Source: Morinoia aosen
Taxonomy: Eukaryota; Arthropoda; Malacostraca; Amphipoda; Talitridae
NCBI GenBank assembly: GCA_030386875.1
Contig: CM059575.1
Coordinates: forward strand, 16,764,293 to 16,828,292
DNA: 64,000 nt
Reading direction: 5' to 3'
The notes beneath the pieces are model-generated. The model was not told where the DNA came from, ran no database searches, and saw nothing but the letters and a program-made list of their open reading frames with translations. Each line of letters opens with the position of its first letter. Position 1 is the first letter of the stretch. Below, in pieces: positions 22,401 to 35,000 of the stretch. The position numbers and the translations under genes were made by a program.

Positions 22401-22645
22401 TGGAATGAGCCAGTCCGGTAGAGTGGTCAGTAATGACCCAATATGCCTGGGGATGGTGTTTTGACACTCTGGCTATCCCAGTGATGCCATTCAATGGCAG
22501 CTTGTGACAGGGATTGGTAGATCCTGAGTAGTTTAGTGGACAAGTCTGGTACCAGGCGCTGAACTCTTTGTGTGAAAATTGTGGAGGGAATTGCAGGCCG
22601 TTACAAAGGCCCAGACACTGTGGGCCCTAAATTTCAAGTTCAAGT

Positions 22646-23309
22646 GACAAAAGGCCTGAAGATTGTGAAGGGTTTTAGGTGGGCTCGAGGATGAAAGGCA
22701 CGAGTAAAGTATCTGTCTGGTAATATTTAAAGTGAGGTTTTACTTATTTTTCCAATTTCTCTCTTTCCGTTTGACTTGGCCAAATTGCTAGCATGATATG
22801 GCAAAAAAGTAAGGAGGATGATTCCTCTAGGTCTTCTGATAGAGATTTGGAAGGAGACTTCTTTTCAATCCTCACTCACTGCAAATCTTCCTTATCTTTC
22901 ATCTTGTGATTTTCAGCTATCAAGAAAGATTATTTTTGCTCTGAAGAAAGACCTGGTTTATCCCTCTTCTCTAATTTTAAAATAATTAGATTTAGGTAGG
23001 GAAAATGATTTCCAACTCTTCCCAAATTTAATGATTCCAAATTTTGAGGGGTTTTTGTTGCAAGATTGCAGAGAGAATCACAGCTCAAATCCTGAGTTAG
23101 TCATTCCTTCAGTTCAAGAATCGATAAATGTGGACAACACACTAATCAATTTTCAAATTTTTGATGATTGGATTAAGGTAATGAGATCAACATAAACAAC
23201 TTTTCCCCTACGCACTTTCCGTTTGTTGCAAAGGAGTATTTAACAAGTTATAGCAATGACGTAACATAACTTAAATGTAGTATAATATATAACTTGAGTA
23301 ATCTAACTT
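22646..23309. other. Unannotated AT-rich DNA
   Basis: No gene seen. About 23185-23260 carries one fragment of a dispersed repeat (GCACTTTCCGT ... GAGTATTTAACAAGTTATAGC). Related fragments occur near 25325-25415 (minus), 50572-50645, 50735-50800 and 50915-50990 (minus). Confidence 0.5.
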
Positions 23310-24451
23310 AAGGATACCGTCCGAAGCCCCTGCCAGGCCCCTGTCGGTCCGGTGAGCTTTTTTCATGTTATTGTTGAAAAAGAACCCTTAGATGGTGGAC
23401 TATTCGGTCCTAAAATTTTACGGTGCTACAGACAATAAATTCCCCCTCCCCACGGGGGTAGGGTAATGGGACAAAAATTTTGAATTTTCGACCTGATTTC
23501 GACCCCATATAAACAGAAAATATAAATGGAAATGGATAGTTTCCCAATATACTTTTGTTGGAAATGTTTCATAGATTCTAAAACTGTGTCAGGTTTTGTT
23601 CTAGCAGCAAAACTCGATGAGTTGATACGTTTCGAAATATCCATGAAAATGAACTCAAAAACCAGTATGTCAAATTTTTTGAAAACTAAAGCCTGAATCA
23701 AAAAAATGAATAGAATAAATTGTTTCTTTTTAAAAGTTACACATTATAGTCAAATTTCATAAGAATCAGACTGAAAATGAAGAATTTCATAATTTTTATT
23801 AGTATAAAAAAAATTTAATTTATTTATATTTATTTGGGAAATCACAATTCACTTTGTAAATATGAAGTTATGCATAGAAATTATCGAAATATAAAATTAA
23901 AACTTCATTGAGTTACATAAATTGGCCATTATATTACACTTCAACAAAAATTTTGTTTTGGTTTATACCCAAAACATATACCTTTCAACATTCAAACTGT
24001 ATCAACTCATTGAGTTTTGATGCTAGAACAAAACCAAAGACAGTTTTGGAATCCTTGGAACATTTCTAACAAAATTATAATATGGACTCTCCCAAGTTTT
24101 AGAAAACAAAAAGTTATATGGCCCCAAACCCAAAAATAATTGTTTGTGATGTTATTATAAAGTATCGCGTATCACAGAAATTTTTTTTCAAAATGTAAAA
24201 ATTTTAAATTATAACTTTGTTAGAAATGCTTCAAGGATTCTAAAACTGTCTTTGGTTTTGTTTTAGCATCAAAATTCAATGAGTTGATACGTCTTGAAAT
24301 TTACATCAAAAAGCTAATTTTTTGTAAAAAAATAAGGCCTAAATCAATAAAATGACATGAGTAAAAAAGGTTTACTTTCATAAAATACATATACTGGCCA
24401 ATTTTCAAGCAAATCGGACGAATAAAGGTCAAAATCCCGGACGGTACCCTT
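23310..24451. mobile_element. Non-autonomous TIR element with internal inverted triplication
   Basis: Ends AAGGATACCGTCCG (23310) and CGGACGGTACCCTT (ending 24451) are 14-bp inverted repeats with one mismatch. CTAAC occurs outside both ends (23303-23307, 24452-24456), an incomplete candidate target duplication. An internal ~85-bp segment (TTTTGTT...CAATGAGTTGATACG type) occurs three times: about 23551-23640 (+), 23998-24083 (-) and 24213-24300 (+). No ORF. Superfamily not assigned. Confidence 0.6.
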
Positions 24452-26204
24452 CTAACCCAACCTAATCTAATGTTGTAATGGTACGTCACCTACTAGGATA
24501 TTTTTTATGAGGGAAAGTTCGCAAGGGTACTTAGTACAAGGATAATAATGATGGCCTCCTAACTCCCCTTATAGCCATCCCATTCCTCCAATGATTTTGC
24601 TGGGTTAATTATTTATTAAACTTTATTTCAAAATCATAACAGGAGGTTTAAAAACAAAATAGATTAAAATAAGGGATAGTAAGTAACAAGCCACAGTCCA
24701 CACAACCAGGGTACGGGTACAAGCTCTCGGAGCTCTCTGAAATGCAATTAACCTTGATATAATAACCTAAACACTCGATACCATAATTTATACTTCAAAG
24801 ACCGACCACAGTCGGCTAGAACAATTCATAACAGAACGTATACAACAGGCATGTTTAAAAACCATTTTTATTACATCATACTTCTGTTTCATATTTCATT
24901 TAAAATTTCACCTTTCCACAATCCACTCACCATGAAATGAAAACGCCGACGCGATTTAACCTTTTACAATACACTGAGCTTAATACATGGCCTGCTCGAT
25001 CTGCAAAACACGGAGCACAAGTGATGGAGGGCACTCAATAAATAATTTACTACGAGCTGCTCGATTCAGCAGTCACCAAGGAAAAATCAAGTGTGACGCA
25101 TTGAAAGCTGCACAGAACTGACTTGGAGCTGGGGGAGCATCAATTCCCCTATGAGCTAACCTCATTTCCAGCAGCTAGGTATTGACGTCCTTTTACAATG
25201 TGACCTAATGTAACCTAACCTGATGTAACTTGACTTAACCTAACAATTATTCGTGCGCATTAGAGCCGGCAAAACAGAAGCGCTACGCTCTGCTCTGATT
25301 TTTCCCTCTCAAAAGACTAGACTGGCAGGAATTAACATACCGCTATAACTCGTTAAATACTAAGTTAGGACGGAAAGTGCATGGAAAAAGATGTTGTTTA
25401 TTTTAATGAAATTTACATTATACAAGCTACAAAAATTTGAAAATAGATTAGTATGTTGTCCTCAACAAATATTCAAGAACCTATAAATCAAGGTATGATG
25501 ATCAAGACCCAGCTGTTACAAGTACTTTAGGAACAGGCAGAAAAACAATCTGTTACTATTTTAAAATCTGTGGCATACCATTGCCTAGTATGTAAAATTC
25601 TTCACCAATGATATTTCCCTTAGCAAAACCCATGCTAACTTTCCTCCAGGCAAAGCAAGAATTATTAGAATCTCAAATATACTGGAAAATTTATTGGTAG
25701 TATCATTGAGTGCTATAATTACTAGGGATATACCTATCCTTCTTACTGTTGAAGAGATAGGCTCTTGGGTGGTAATGGTATGTCTCAACCAAGTCAGGTC
25801 AGTGGGTGAAGATAGCACTAATAAAGATTTGACTAAAGCACTGTGTATGGCAGGTTATAAAATTACTACTGCCAAAAAAAAATCCTCAAAGGTAATGGAA
25901 ATTCTTATACTTCCTTATTCAAAGTGCACTCCAATACTTGTTTCTTGCCATTCAATGTTTACTTGGGGTATTTTAACTTTGTATCAGTATCCACAAATAT
26001 ATTAACTTTGTAAAATCTGTACTGAGAATTGCAGTTCTTGATTGTCTGTAAAGAAAAAAACTACAAACACCCATAATGAGTTGGCAAATTATTGCCTAAA
26101 AAACATGACTTTCGCTGCCATGAAAGGAAAATGTGTTTTCAATATTCGGCACTGTATACTAAACAATTTAGGAAACAACTTGATATTTACTTAGTGCATT
26201 CAAC
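24452..26204. other. Unannotated AT-rich DNA
   Basis: No convincing gene; open frames here are short and resemble nothing recognised. CCTAACCTAA-type motifs occur near 25205-25245. A minus-strand fragment of the CACTTTCCGT repeat lies at about 25325-25415. Confidence 0.5.
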
Positions 26205-26985
26205 AATTTTTGCACCAAGTATACTTCAAGGACACCAAATTGGCAAACTCAGCCCCAGGTGTACTTTACGGACACCAGTGTTAATCCAAGTGCAGTTTAA
26301 CGACACTTGTGAATTGAATGTATCTATGCTACGGTGTTCTGCATATCTTGACTGCAATCAAATTGAAATAATTGTTTTCTATAATACAAAAAACCGTGTT
26401 TTTTTTGATAAAATGAACCAAGCAAAATTTCAAACAGAAATTATTCCTCTACTTGGTGAAGATTCACTGCCAGGCAGTGAATGGATCGAGTAGAGACAAC
26501 TATTGGCAAGTGTCATGAAGTGTGATGCAATCGGTCAACCATCCGATTAACTTTGTTGATAAGATGACCGGTGTCCACACTCAAACGATTGAAAGCTATT
26601 GGAATCAAAATAAATATTACATCAAGAAGATGAATGGTTGTCAGCCAAATTTTCTATCAGGATATATCAATGAATGCATGTGGTTTGATTGTTTCTCATC
26701 AAACGCTTTGAGAGTGTTCTGTAACAACATTGCTGCTCAGTTTCCATTGCAATAAAAAACAAGGCTTTAGTAATCAAAAAGGAAAATTTCTCATATATTT
26801 ATGTTTTAATTGTCTCTTTATTATGCTTTCCATGCATTGCTCTTATAAATGGTTAAAAATTTCAAAAGTAATGTTTTAATTATCGTAAATATCACCTAAG
26901 TGTATTTTAAGGACCCTAAAAAACCCGGGTGTAGTTTTAGGACACCAGATGGAGCTGGTATCCTTAAAGTATACATGTTCCCACT
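26205..26985 (+). mobile_element. Merlin/ISXO2-type DNA transposon remnant with repeated ~19-bp motif
   Basis: A transposase C-terminal fragment (26525-26755) lies between two clusters of a short interrupted palindrome of the form GGTGTACTTTAAGGACACC. Three copies lie upstream (about 26210, 26262, 26288) and three downstream (about 26897, 26928, 26960, the last inverted). These look like terminal or subterminal repeats of the element. Exact ends are not resolved. Confidence 0.55.
26525..26755 (+). pseudogene. Merlin/ISXO2-like transposase, C-terminal fragment
   Basis: 77 codons, ATG to TAA, with the family C-terminal signature: VNHPINFVDKMTGVHTQTIE, then SYWNQNKYYIKKMNG and SGYINECMWFDCF. 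In IS1595/Merlin DDE transposases this is the stretch around the last acidic residue, with the pattern VNHS.NFVDP.TG.HTQ.IE..W. The N-terminal zinc ribbon and the first catalytic Asp residues are not recognisable upstream, so this is a remnant. Family identity rests on motif recognition alone. Confidence 0.7.
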
Positions 26986-27004
26986 TTTTTAAACTGTGTT
27001 CCCA

Positions 27005-27425
27005 AGAATCGGTAATGGAACCAATTTAAAGACGTCTTACATGAATGACATTTTGCTTGCTAATGCTTAATTTTGCAAATATTCAACTTTGAAGTTATAG
27101 GAACATTGTATATAAGAGTGAAGAAATGGAAGCATAAATATGCCATAACACATTATTGATATAATGATCGGTGAGGCTAGGTTAGTTAAATAAACTAACC
27201 TAATTTAACCTAAGATAACAACGTAACCAAGCCAAACAAAGATTGATTTTTGCACCAAAAAAGTGCTCATGTTCAAACAATGCGGCAACTGCGCAATCGA
27301 CTATATCATGTTATTCCTACCTGAAAATTATTTGCTATGTTTAAAAAATTACCCATTAGTGAGCAAAATGTCATTCTTGCAAAACGTCTGAAAATGTCTT
27401 ATTTCTGATACTAGTGTGCACGGCC
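27005..27425. repeat. Foldback repeat, same family as the 47.6-50.3 kb palindrome
   Basis: The left arm (about 27020-27110: ACATGAATGACATTTTGC, then CTTGCTAATGC and AACTTTGAAGTT) and right arm (about 27340-27420: AGTGAGCAAAATGTCATTC, then TTGCAAAACGTCT) are imperfect inverted copies. The same motifs form the outer arms at 47690-47790 and 50161-50250. An inner perfect stem AGGTTAGTT/AACTAACCT lies at about 27177-27205. Confidence 0.6.
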
Positions 27426-28044
27426 CTCCAAAAATGACAGGATTCAATACCTTTCTTGAACAAACTTTCCCGACGTAGATGACCAATATATCCATCCTAG
27501 CAGTACCTGGGATAAAAAAACATTATTGTACTTATGCACTAGTGAAAGTCGGATAACGGATACGGCCATTATGATTATCATTATGAGCATGACAGAGAAA
27601 TGGAAGAAACGGACTCAAAACAAATAAACCATGAGTATTGTTTGGTAGTAGCAGGGCACGTAGAAATTTCTAGATGAACCCGTATAGAAGTTTTGTCAAT
27701 ATTACCTTACCTATGCTAACTGATCATATCCTAATCTAACCAAACCTATCCTATACAAACATATCCTGGTACAATTCAGATGTATCAATGCATGTAAATG
27801 CTATCTTTTGTTATACTGAGGAATTCAGTATCCATGATACCGCAAACTCAGACATCCTATGTTTCTTAAGAAGCGGACACCAAACAAATATAAATATAAA
27901 TATATAAATCAACACAAAATGGGTATTATTAGGTTAGATATAGGTACAAAATTTTAAAAATAGTTGAACGCATTAAAGTAAATACTGACCAAACAACTTT
28001 CTAAGGATGAATATGGAAGAAACACAGAATGTATGGAAAAGAGC

Positions 28045-28254
28045 AGTTTTTATAAATGACCATAGATGACAGAATAGTGTACATTTATTTAAAAACATTA
28101 TAAAAAAGTATTACAGTACAACCTGGCATAGCAGTACAGTATGATTCAATTTTTAAAAATGACCGAAGATGACAGAATGGTGTACATTTATTTAAAAACA
28201 TTATAAAAAAGTATTACAGTATAACCTGGCATAGCAGTACAGTATGATTCATTT
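28045..28254. repeat. Tandem duplication, 103-bp unit
   Basis: Two adjacent copies of the segment ATAAATGACCATAGATGACA ... CAGTATGATTCA with a few substitutions (AATAGTG against AATGGTG; GTACAACC against GTATAACC). No coding potential. Confidence 0.8.
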
Positions 28255-28749
28255 TCATCTCGGGTCACTACTACTAATTTTTAATTTTTACATAGTTCTT
28301 TAGGGGTTCTACTTATTATCCAGATTAATTGATTTGCAACCAAAATATTTATCATACATTGTATCGGCATGGACCAGCTTGAAGTGAGTAGTGAGCACAT
28401 CTGTAGTATAGATTTTAGTAACATGCAGGTATGAATTTAGCAGTTAAATTTTAGCTTTTAATGAGATAGATATATTTACTTTTTACACATCCTATCACTG
28501 GCTGGTGGATATTTGGAAAATTTGAGAGGCTTTGAAGCTAGTGTCACGAGTGTGCTCATCCTACCGGCAGTTTTTGAGGGGATCCAAATATAATGCTATT
28601 TTATGTCACTGCTCATCTAATTGCATGGTCCATGTCTTGCCATTATTATTAAATGGTAGTGTAAGCTCATGTATTAATTTTTTAATTTATTTTTTTGCTG
28701 TAACATATGATAATGGTTCTGTATTAATAGTTGTCTGTTTTTTTTTCAG

Positions 28750-28811
28750 ACGAGGAAAATTGTGTGCAGAGCCTTAATCAGAATTTCTTCATAAAATGAT
28801 CTTCAATCAAT
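28750..28811 (+). promoter_or_regulatory. HS6ST 5' UTR part of the first coding exon, with an overlapping uORF
   Basis: A T-rich tract ending TTTTTTCAG at 28749 is a strong 3' splice site, so an untranslated exon should lie further upstream. An upstream ATG at 28796 opens a 12-codon frame that ends at TGA 28829-28831, past the main ATG at 28812 and in a different frame. The context of the uATG (AAAATGA) is reasonable. An effect on translation is inferred only. Confidence 0.6.
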
Positions 28812-29077
28812 ATGCCACTGGTGGATTCTGAATGCCAAACTGAGGACTGTCAACCTTTGTTACGATCTCATTTTTCATCTGATTCTTTTGCATCCAAATC
28901 TTCTGCGGGTTTATTCCTAATTTCCGAGCAAGCCCATAGATTTAGCCATCCTAAAACAGTTTGGATGTCCAAACGAGTAAAAAAATGTTTGCTCTTACTT
29001 TTTATTCTAACTGCATTTGGTGTACTTGGAATGATGTATGTTGGGTATTACTTTCCGTCTTCTGCTCTAAAAATTAG
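28812..29077 (+). CDS. HS6ST: HS6ST coding exon 1 (tail, transmembrane anchor)
   Basis: Starts MPLVDSECQTEDCQ, includes the single hydrophobic anchor, and ends at donor GTAAGT with two bases of an Arg codon left over. The tail is Ser-rich. Exon 1 is less conserved than the rest in this family, so the start is chosen from position and context. Confidence 0.88.
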
Positions 29078-32000
29078 GTAAGTAATTGGTGCCTTGTGAT
29101 TCACTTCACTGTTAAAAAAATATTTCAGCTATGTTAGAAACAACTTGTCTACTGATAGTCATATTTTCAAAGCAGCTTTAAGTGGTATCAGCTATAAATG
29201 TTGAAGCTTTGCCATTTTTTTCATAGGGTATTTGTTGAACCCTCAGAGTGAATTTTGCCATGTTTTCTTGTATAAAAATAAGGTGAACATTCTAATTTCT
29301 TATTTATTTTATACCTATGGGTGAATTAATTGTATTTGTTGGCATTCGACACCTTTCTGAGTTATTTTTATTGTGAAATTGTTTGTTAATAGTTTTTATC
29401 TTGTAGGAATGGGCTTCCAAACTCAAATCTTCCTGCACTGGATAGTTTGCTGCTTAGTTTGGATCACCCTGGCAAACCCCTGAGTGACACACACAGGTGA
29501 GCAAAGTATGTCAAAGGCTTGCTTCAGGGTTTACCATTGGATCATAAGAGATTTGAATTATGGCATGGATTAATTGTGCAAACTGAAATTCCTTCTGGTT
29601 GAGTTGTTCCAGATTTTCCAATTAGTTTTTGTGTTGTGTACCAAGTTAAGCTGTGTTAAGCTAAGGTAATTTCATGAATGTGAGGTTCCACTGCTCTGTT
29701 TTCTATTTCTAGTTACTAATAGTTATCCTTGAGGGAACTGCCTATGTTGAGGTGATGAAGGGTGGCTACATTTTTCTATGTCAATTTTATGAGTGTTTTG
29801 TGTTCATACTAAAGGAGTGGAATTTTTCCACTATGCGGCAAGACAAGTAAATGCCATTTAAGAAAGCTGTTTCATTTGTGCCAGCCCATTTTAATCATTA
29901 AGTTTGAGAATTATAAGTTTTTGCCAACATTTTTTGTAGTGTGTAATTGAAGTTTTTCAATTCAGGGTATGGAAATTCTACATGATTAGGCACAGCATGA
30001 AAGACTGCTGCTGTTGTAAGTGATACGCTTAGCTTAAACCTGCACCTACACAGTAAACTGGCAAACAAGGCAAGGTACTCTACTTGAACAGGCTGGTTGA
30101 TAAACTTGTCAGAAAGGTGGACTCAGATCTGATCTGTATTTATAATTGTCAATTAAATGGCAAGAAAGGCTAGAATTGGAATGCTATGAATATATAGTTC
30201 AGTGCTTTTGAGTAATTGCTCACAATTCTGTGCTATTTTTTGGCTAGCAAACCTGTTTGTTGTTCAGAAATAGATATCCTGACACATAGATTCCTTATCA
30301 TTACAACCGAGAACTTGTGAGATTGTATTTGTAAATTCTAAAGGCATCATCAATAGTGATAACTATTGATACTAATTTTTCCACAGGTCTGACAGCAACC
30401 CATCTTATGAAGACGTGTTGGCCAAGGACTTTCAGTTTGACATCAGTGGTCACGATGTGATGGTCTTCCTGCACATCCAGAAAACTGGAGGCACCACATT
30501 TGGCCGCCATCTTGTGAGGGACCTGGATTTGAAGCGGGGTTGTCAGTGTCACAGGTGGGTGAGGTGGTGTGGTCTGCTTGTTTTCTCGCATTGGTAGGTA
30601 GTCTGCAAATAGTTCAGCATGCTAGTTTCTCACATTAGTGCTAATTTTGTTTCCTATGACACAAAAGAATTTATGGACAATTCAATGGAGAGTTACAGCG
30701 GAATGATGAGAAATGTGTGAAAGTACATAGATGTTTCGCTTTTGAGTGGAGCACTGCAAAAAAAGAGAACCAATGTAAAAATGAACATTTTTGCTATTTC
30801 TCTTTACCACATTTTTATTATTCTTCTTTGCCAACATTTTAGAATATTGTAACCGGCGGTTGTGTTGCTACTTGTTATAGCACAGCCTTCATGCCTCTTT
30901 TTACTCAGATAATCTGTATTGTTATTTTCATGTTTATTATAGCCTAATGGTACATTTTCATTCTTTTCAGTTGGTTATAAATTCAACTAGTGTAAAATAT
31001 TAGTAAAGACCCTAAGATAATTCCAAATAAAAGTGAAGCTCCAGTTGCACTGGTAGGTGAATTAATGAGTTATCCTTCTGAAGGATACATAAGTAATTTT
31101 GCTATATTTTGTTACCTACTTGTTCTGTTATTATTTATTTTATTGAAATTCAGTAATTATTATTTGCTGTTTGATTTTTATTAGTTTATTTATTATTTTA
31201 AGTTTTGTTTTGTTGAGTTATAAAATTTATTTTATTTTATGTTTTCATTCATTCAAGTTAAATAGTGTAATATGTTTTTTCAAGTAATGCGTTTCTTTTG
31301 TAGATACCATATTTTTTTATTAATTCTGTAAATATCTTCTGCATGTGTTATATTGTGTTGTTAGTTACGATGTTTGCATGTTGCATCCTAATCTCCTCAT
31401 GTTCCCTCCACTGGTCTCTTGGGTCTCATATATTGGCAGGTAATTAATTTAAGGTTTTGGTTTATTTTCTACAGTGTTTTGTTCCCACCTATCCATGCTC
31501 CAGTTAACTCCGGTTAACTTCATTTAGCTCCATTTAGTTCAGTTAATTTAATCTCCGTTAACTTACTCCACTTAAGTCCCGTTAATTTACTTCTATTAAT
31601 TTAGTTTAGTTCATTTAGTATAACCGTTCATCTTTCTCAGTCCATATTTCATTGACCAAAGCATTATTATCCATTACATTTTCATTTGTATCACTATTTT
31701 TCCAATAGCAATTTATCAAGTAGAAGAGTTTCATTTTCCTTAACTAGTTGCCATTCAGAAACGAGCAGATAACGAGTTTACCTCACCTGCGGGAGACAAA
31801 CGGCAACAATATTAAAATTCCATCTTCAGTACTGAAACGCAAAGAGTGAATTAATGCTTGTTACACGTGAGCAGCAAGGTGAGGAAGCGCTGCACATGCC
31901 TGCGACCTGGGCCGCACTCGACGGAGACATGGCTGTTCTCGCGCTACAGCACCGGCTGGCAGTGCGGCCTGCACGCCGACTGGACGGAGCTCACGGCCTG

Positions 32001-35000
32001 CGTTGATGACACCATGAACAGCATTGAGGCCTCCAACATCAGGAGAAAGTGAGCTATTCCTGCTGCATTGTTCTCATTTCAGTGTAGAGGAACTCATTTT
32101 GAGCGGAGACTCTGAGTGTTAATCTTAAAAATCCATAAATGTCCATATTGCTGTACTGCTAAATTTCAGCAGTAATTGAAGAGCCTCTGATTGTGTGCTC
32201 AGCCTGAGCTACTGTTGTGAAGTGCGCTTGGTATTGGGGCTCATGTTATTGCATATCTATTAGGATACAGTGTTGATTTAGGTGTAATTTCTCCAGTTCA
32301 GTTGTGGACTATGCCAGGCTCTAGCGCACACTGACCCATAGCGCAACACTCAACGTTGAGACCGCCAGTCTAGGGACGGGTGTAATGTTGATACTGCCAG
32401 TCCAGGGACGGGTGTAACGTTGATACCGCCAGTCCAGGGATGGGTGTAACGTTGATACCGCTAGTCCAGGGACGGGTGTAAAGTTGATACTGCCAGTCCA
32501 GGGACGGGTGTAACGTTGATACTGCCAGTCCAGGGACGGGTGTAACGTTGATACTGCCAGTCCAGGGACGGGTGTAACGTTGATACTGCCAGTCCAGGGA
32601 CGGGTGTAACGTTGATACCGCCAGTCCAGGGATGGGTGTAACGTTGATACCGCCAGTCCAGGGACGGGTGTAATGTTGATACTGCCAGTCTAGGGACGGG
32701 TGTAACGTTGATACTGCCAGTCCAGGGACGGGTGTAACGTTGATACTGCCAGCCCAGGGACCGGTGTAACGTTGATACTGCCAGCCCAGGGACGGGTGTA
32801 ACATTGATACTGCTATTCCAGGGACGGGTGTAACGTTGATACTGCCTGTCCAGGGACGGGTGTAACATTGATACTGCCAGTCCAGGGACGGGTGTAACGT
32901 TGATACTGCCAGTCCAGGAACGGGTGTAACGTTAATACTGCCAGTCCAGGGACGGGTGTAACGTTGATACCGCCAGTCCAGGGACGGGTGTAACGTTGAT
33001 ACCGCCAGTCCAGGGACGGGTGTAACGTTGATACCGCCAGTGACGGGTGTGCTTGCTGCAGGTATTTCTACATCACGTTCCTGCGGGACCCCGTGCACCG
33101 CTTCCTCAGTGAGTACCGCCACGTGAAGCGCGGGGCCACCTGGCGCAACGCGCGCCTTTCGTGCGGCGGCCGCCCTGCCACTCGAGTGAGTTGTGGAGTG
33201 TGCCTCTGGGGCTGTGGCATGTACTGCGGCAGTTGAAGTCGTGCAGAGATAGTTGTGTATGAGCATCAGCATGGTGAGGTACGAAAGTTTGTGTGCTTGT
33301 ATCGTGTACCAGCACGAGTGCAGTAAGGGAGGATGACGCGATTTGCTACAGTGGAGCTACTTGCCCCTTTACTTGACACCTTGCGGAGCTCATGGGAGTA
33401 CCTGTCTGTACTGACGTGCTGATGACGAACGACGAACCTTCGTCAGTTAATATTGCGGTCATACATTTCACGACCTCTGCAATTCATGTCGACGATTTCT
33501 TCATGTGACTCCTTGTGATCGGCAAAATTTTTGGTTGTTGAAAGCATAGCGTTGTGAAATTTAAAACATTTTTTCAGTCGGGTGACACTTCACCGTTTTC
33601 ATGGAAGTCTCTCTCAGGGGAATTCAGCTATTGAATCCATGAGAATTTAGTGCTTACTGAAGGTGGATGTGAGGTTCCAGGCTAAAGTTTAGTTTGAGTA
33701 GGCTTTCCTCTTGATGCTTTATTATTACCTCTGCACTAGGTAATAATAAAGAATAACTTTGAAAGAGGAACTATGCTCATCACCACTTATAATTAGCATA
33801 AATATAGAACAAAAAGGTGATAAATTTACTAAATTGCTTGATGAATATTCTAATTGGGGTCTTAGTAAAATAACATCGAATTAAACACTAAATAAACCAC
33901 ACTTGTAGCAAGTACACGACAAAATAAAACACTTTTCTTGGGTACAAAAATTTTAAATTTGCAAAATAACAATTGAAATTAGTTTGAGATGAAATTGAAC
34001 ATTTTAGTTATTCCAGAACAATGGTTTACTTTTTTCAGCTTGTACATCAACAAAACGGTGGTAGGCTACTGAATTCTCAGTGCGTTACTGTGTTATTGGT
34101 GAAGTTTCCACTGTTTTTGGAGTCTCGTGTGTTTTTCCAGCACACAACAGATTCACCTCCTGTGCCTAACACCACTTCCTTGTCAACTTCGTAAAATCTT
34201 GTAGCATTTTATGAAGTTTAATATGGGTATTTTTTTCTGTTTTGAAGTATTAATTTGTTCTTTGGGAAATGACATATCAAATAGAGAATGAGAAGCATCA
34301 GAGAAGTATCAAGTCACTTGTTGTCCGAGTCTCTGTTGTGGAGTTAGATGAACAGTTAGGTAGCCCTTATTCTTTACATCTTCATCTCGCTTGTGGGGAT
34401 GCTGGAGAACTACGCAATTGGCCTTTGGCACGAGTGTTCCACCTGTTTATCTTAATGAGTTGCATAAGTCTTCTTTTGCCAGTGTAGCGAGTTATGACAG
34501 TCGAGACATCCAAATTTTGTGCCCTTGTTGTTCTGCTTGAACTCGAAGTTCCCCTGCGGTTATTTCTTAACTGGGTGAAAGTAGGGTAAGCCTTAAATAT
34601 AATAATAAACATCATCACCATTGTGCTGGGAGATGTCAACTCGTCATTGCAGAGTGTTATCTGTCCGAGAACTTTGTTTTTATTTATGTATATCCTTTTA
34701 CTTGCTCTAGCATTATTTTGCTGCAACACTGTTATTTTCGTGGACTTCAGAACCGTCAACAACACTTAGAGGTTCAGGTTTATTTTCCTGGTGAAGATTA
34801 CCAAGATACTCTTTTTTTGCTAACATTATTTACGATACTGGGGGGCACTATGTGAGACATAGCTTTGCATTACCGCTTTGTTTGATATCAGCTCTTGCCT
34901 TTTCAAACAATTAAACCGTGGTATTCCTCTGTTAGGTCCAGGCCTCTACACAATATATACAAGAAAATAAAAAAGGCAACCATAGCCTAAAGCAGTCTAA

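Larger units (their letters stand above)
15233..22645 (+). mobile_element. CR1/L2-type LINE, copy C (longest 5' UTR; split by foldback)
   Basis: Third head-to-tail copy. It has about 300 bp more 5' UTR than B, an intact ORF1, and an ORF2 with several nonsense and frameshift changes. It is interrupted at 19087-21174 by a foldback element. It ends with a short (CAAGTT)1.8 tail at 22635-22645, then unrelated DNA. It is the most decayed ORF2 of the three. Confidence 0.88.

Noticed and set aside
25205..25245. Interstitial telomere repeat (CCTAA)n
   Set aside because: Only scattered, imperfect CCTAACC motifs here and near 27180 and 56650; no real array.
32370..33272. 300-codon minus-strand frame with 32-residue repeats
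   Set aside because: Translation of the 32-bp minisatellite plus antisense of HS6ST exon 5.
33717..33751. pre-miRNA hairpin
   Set aside because: A 14-bp AT-rich stem is too short for a miRNA precursor.
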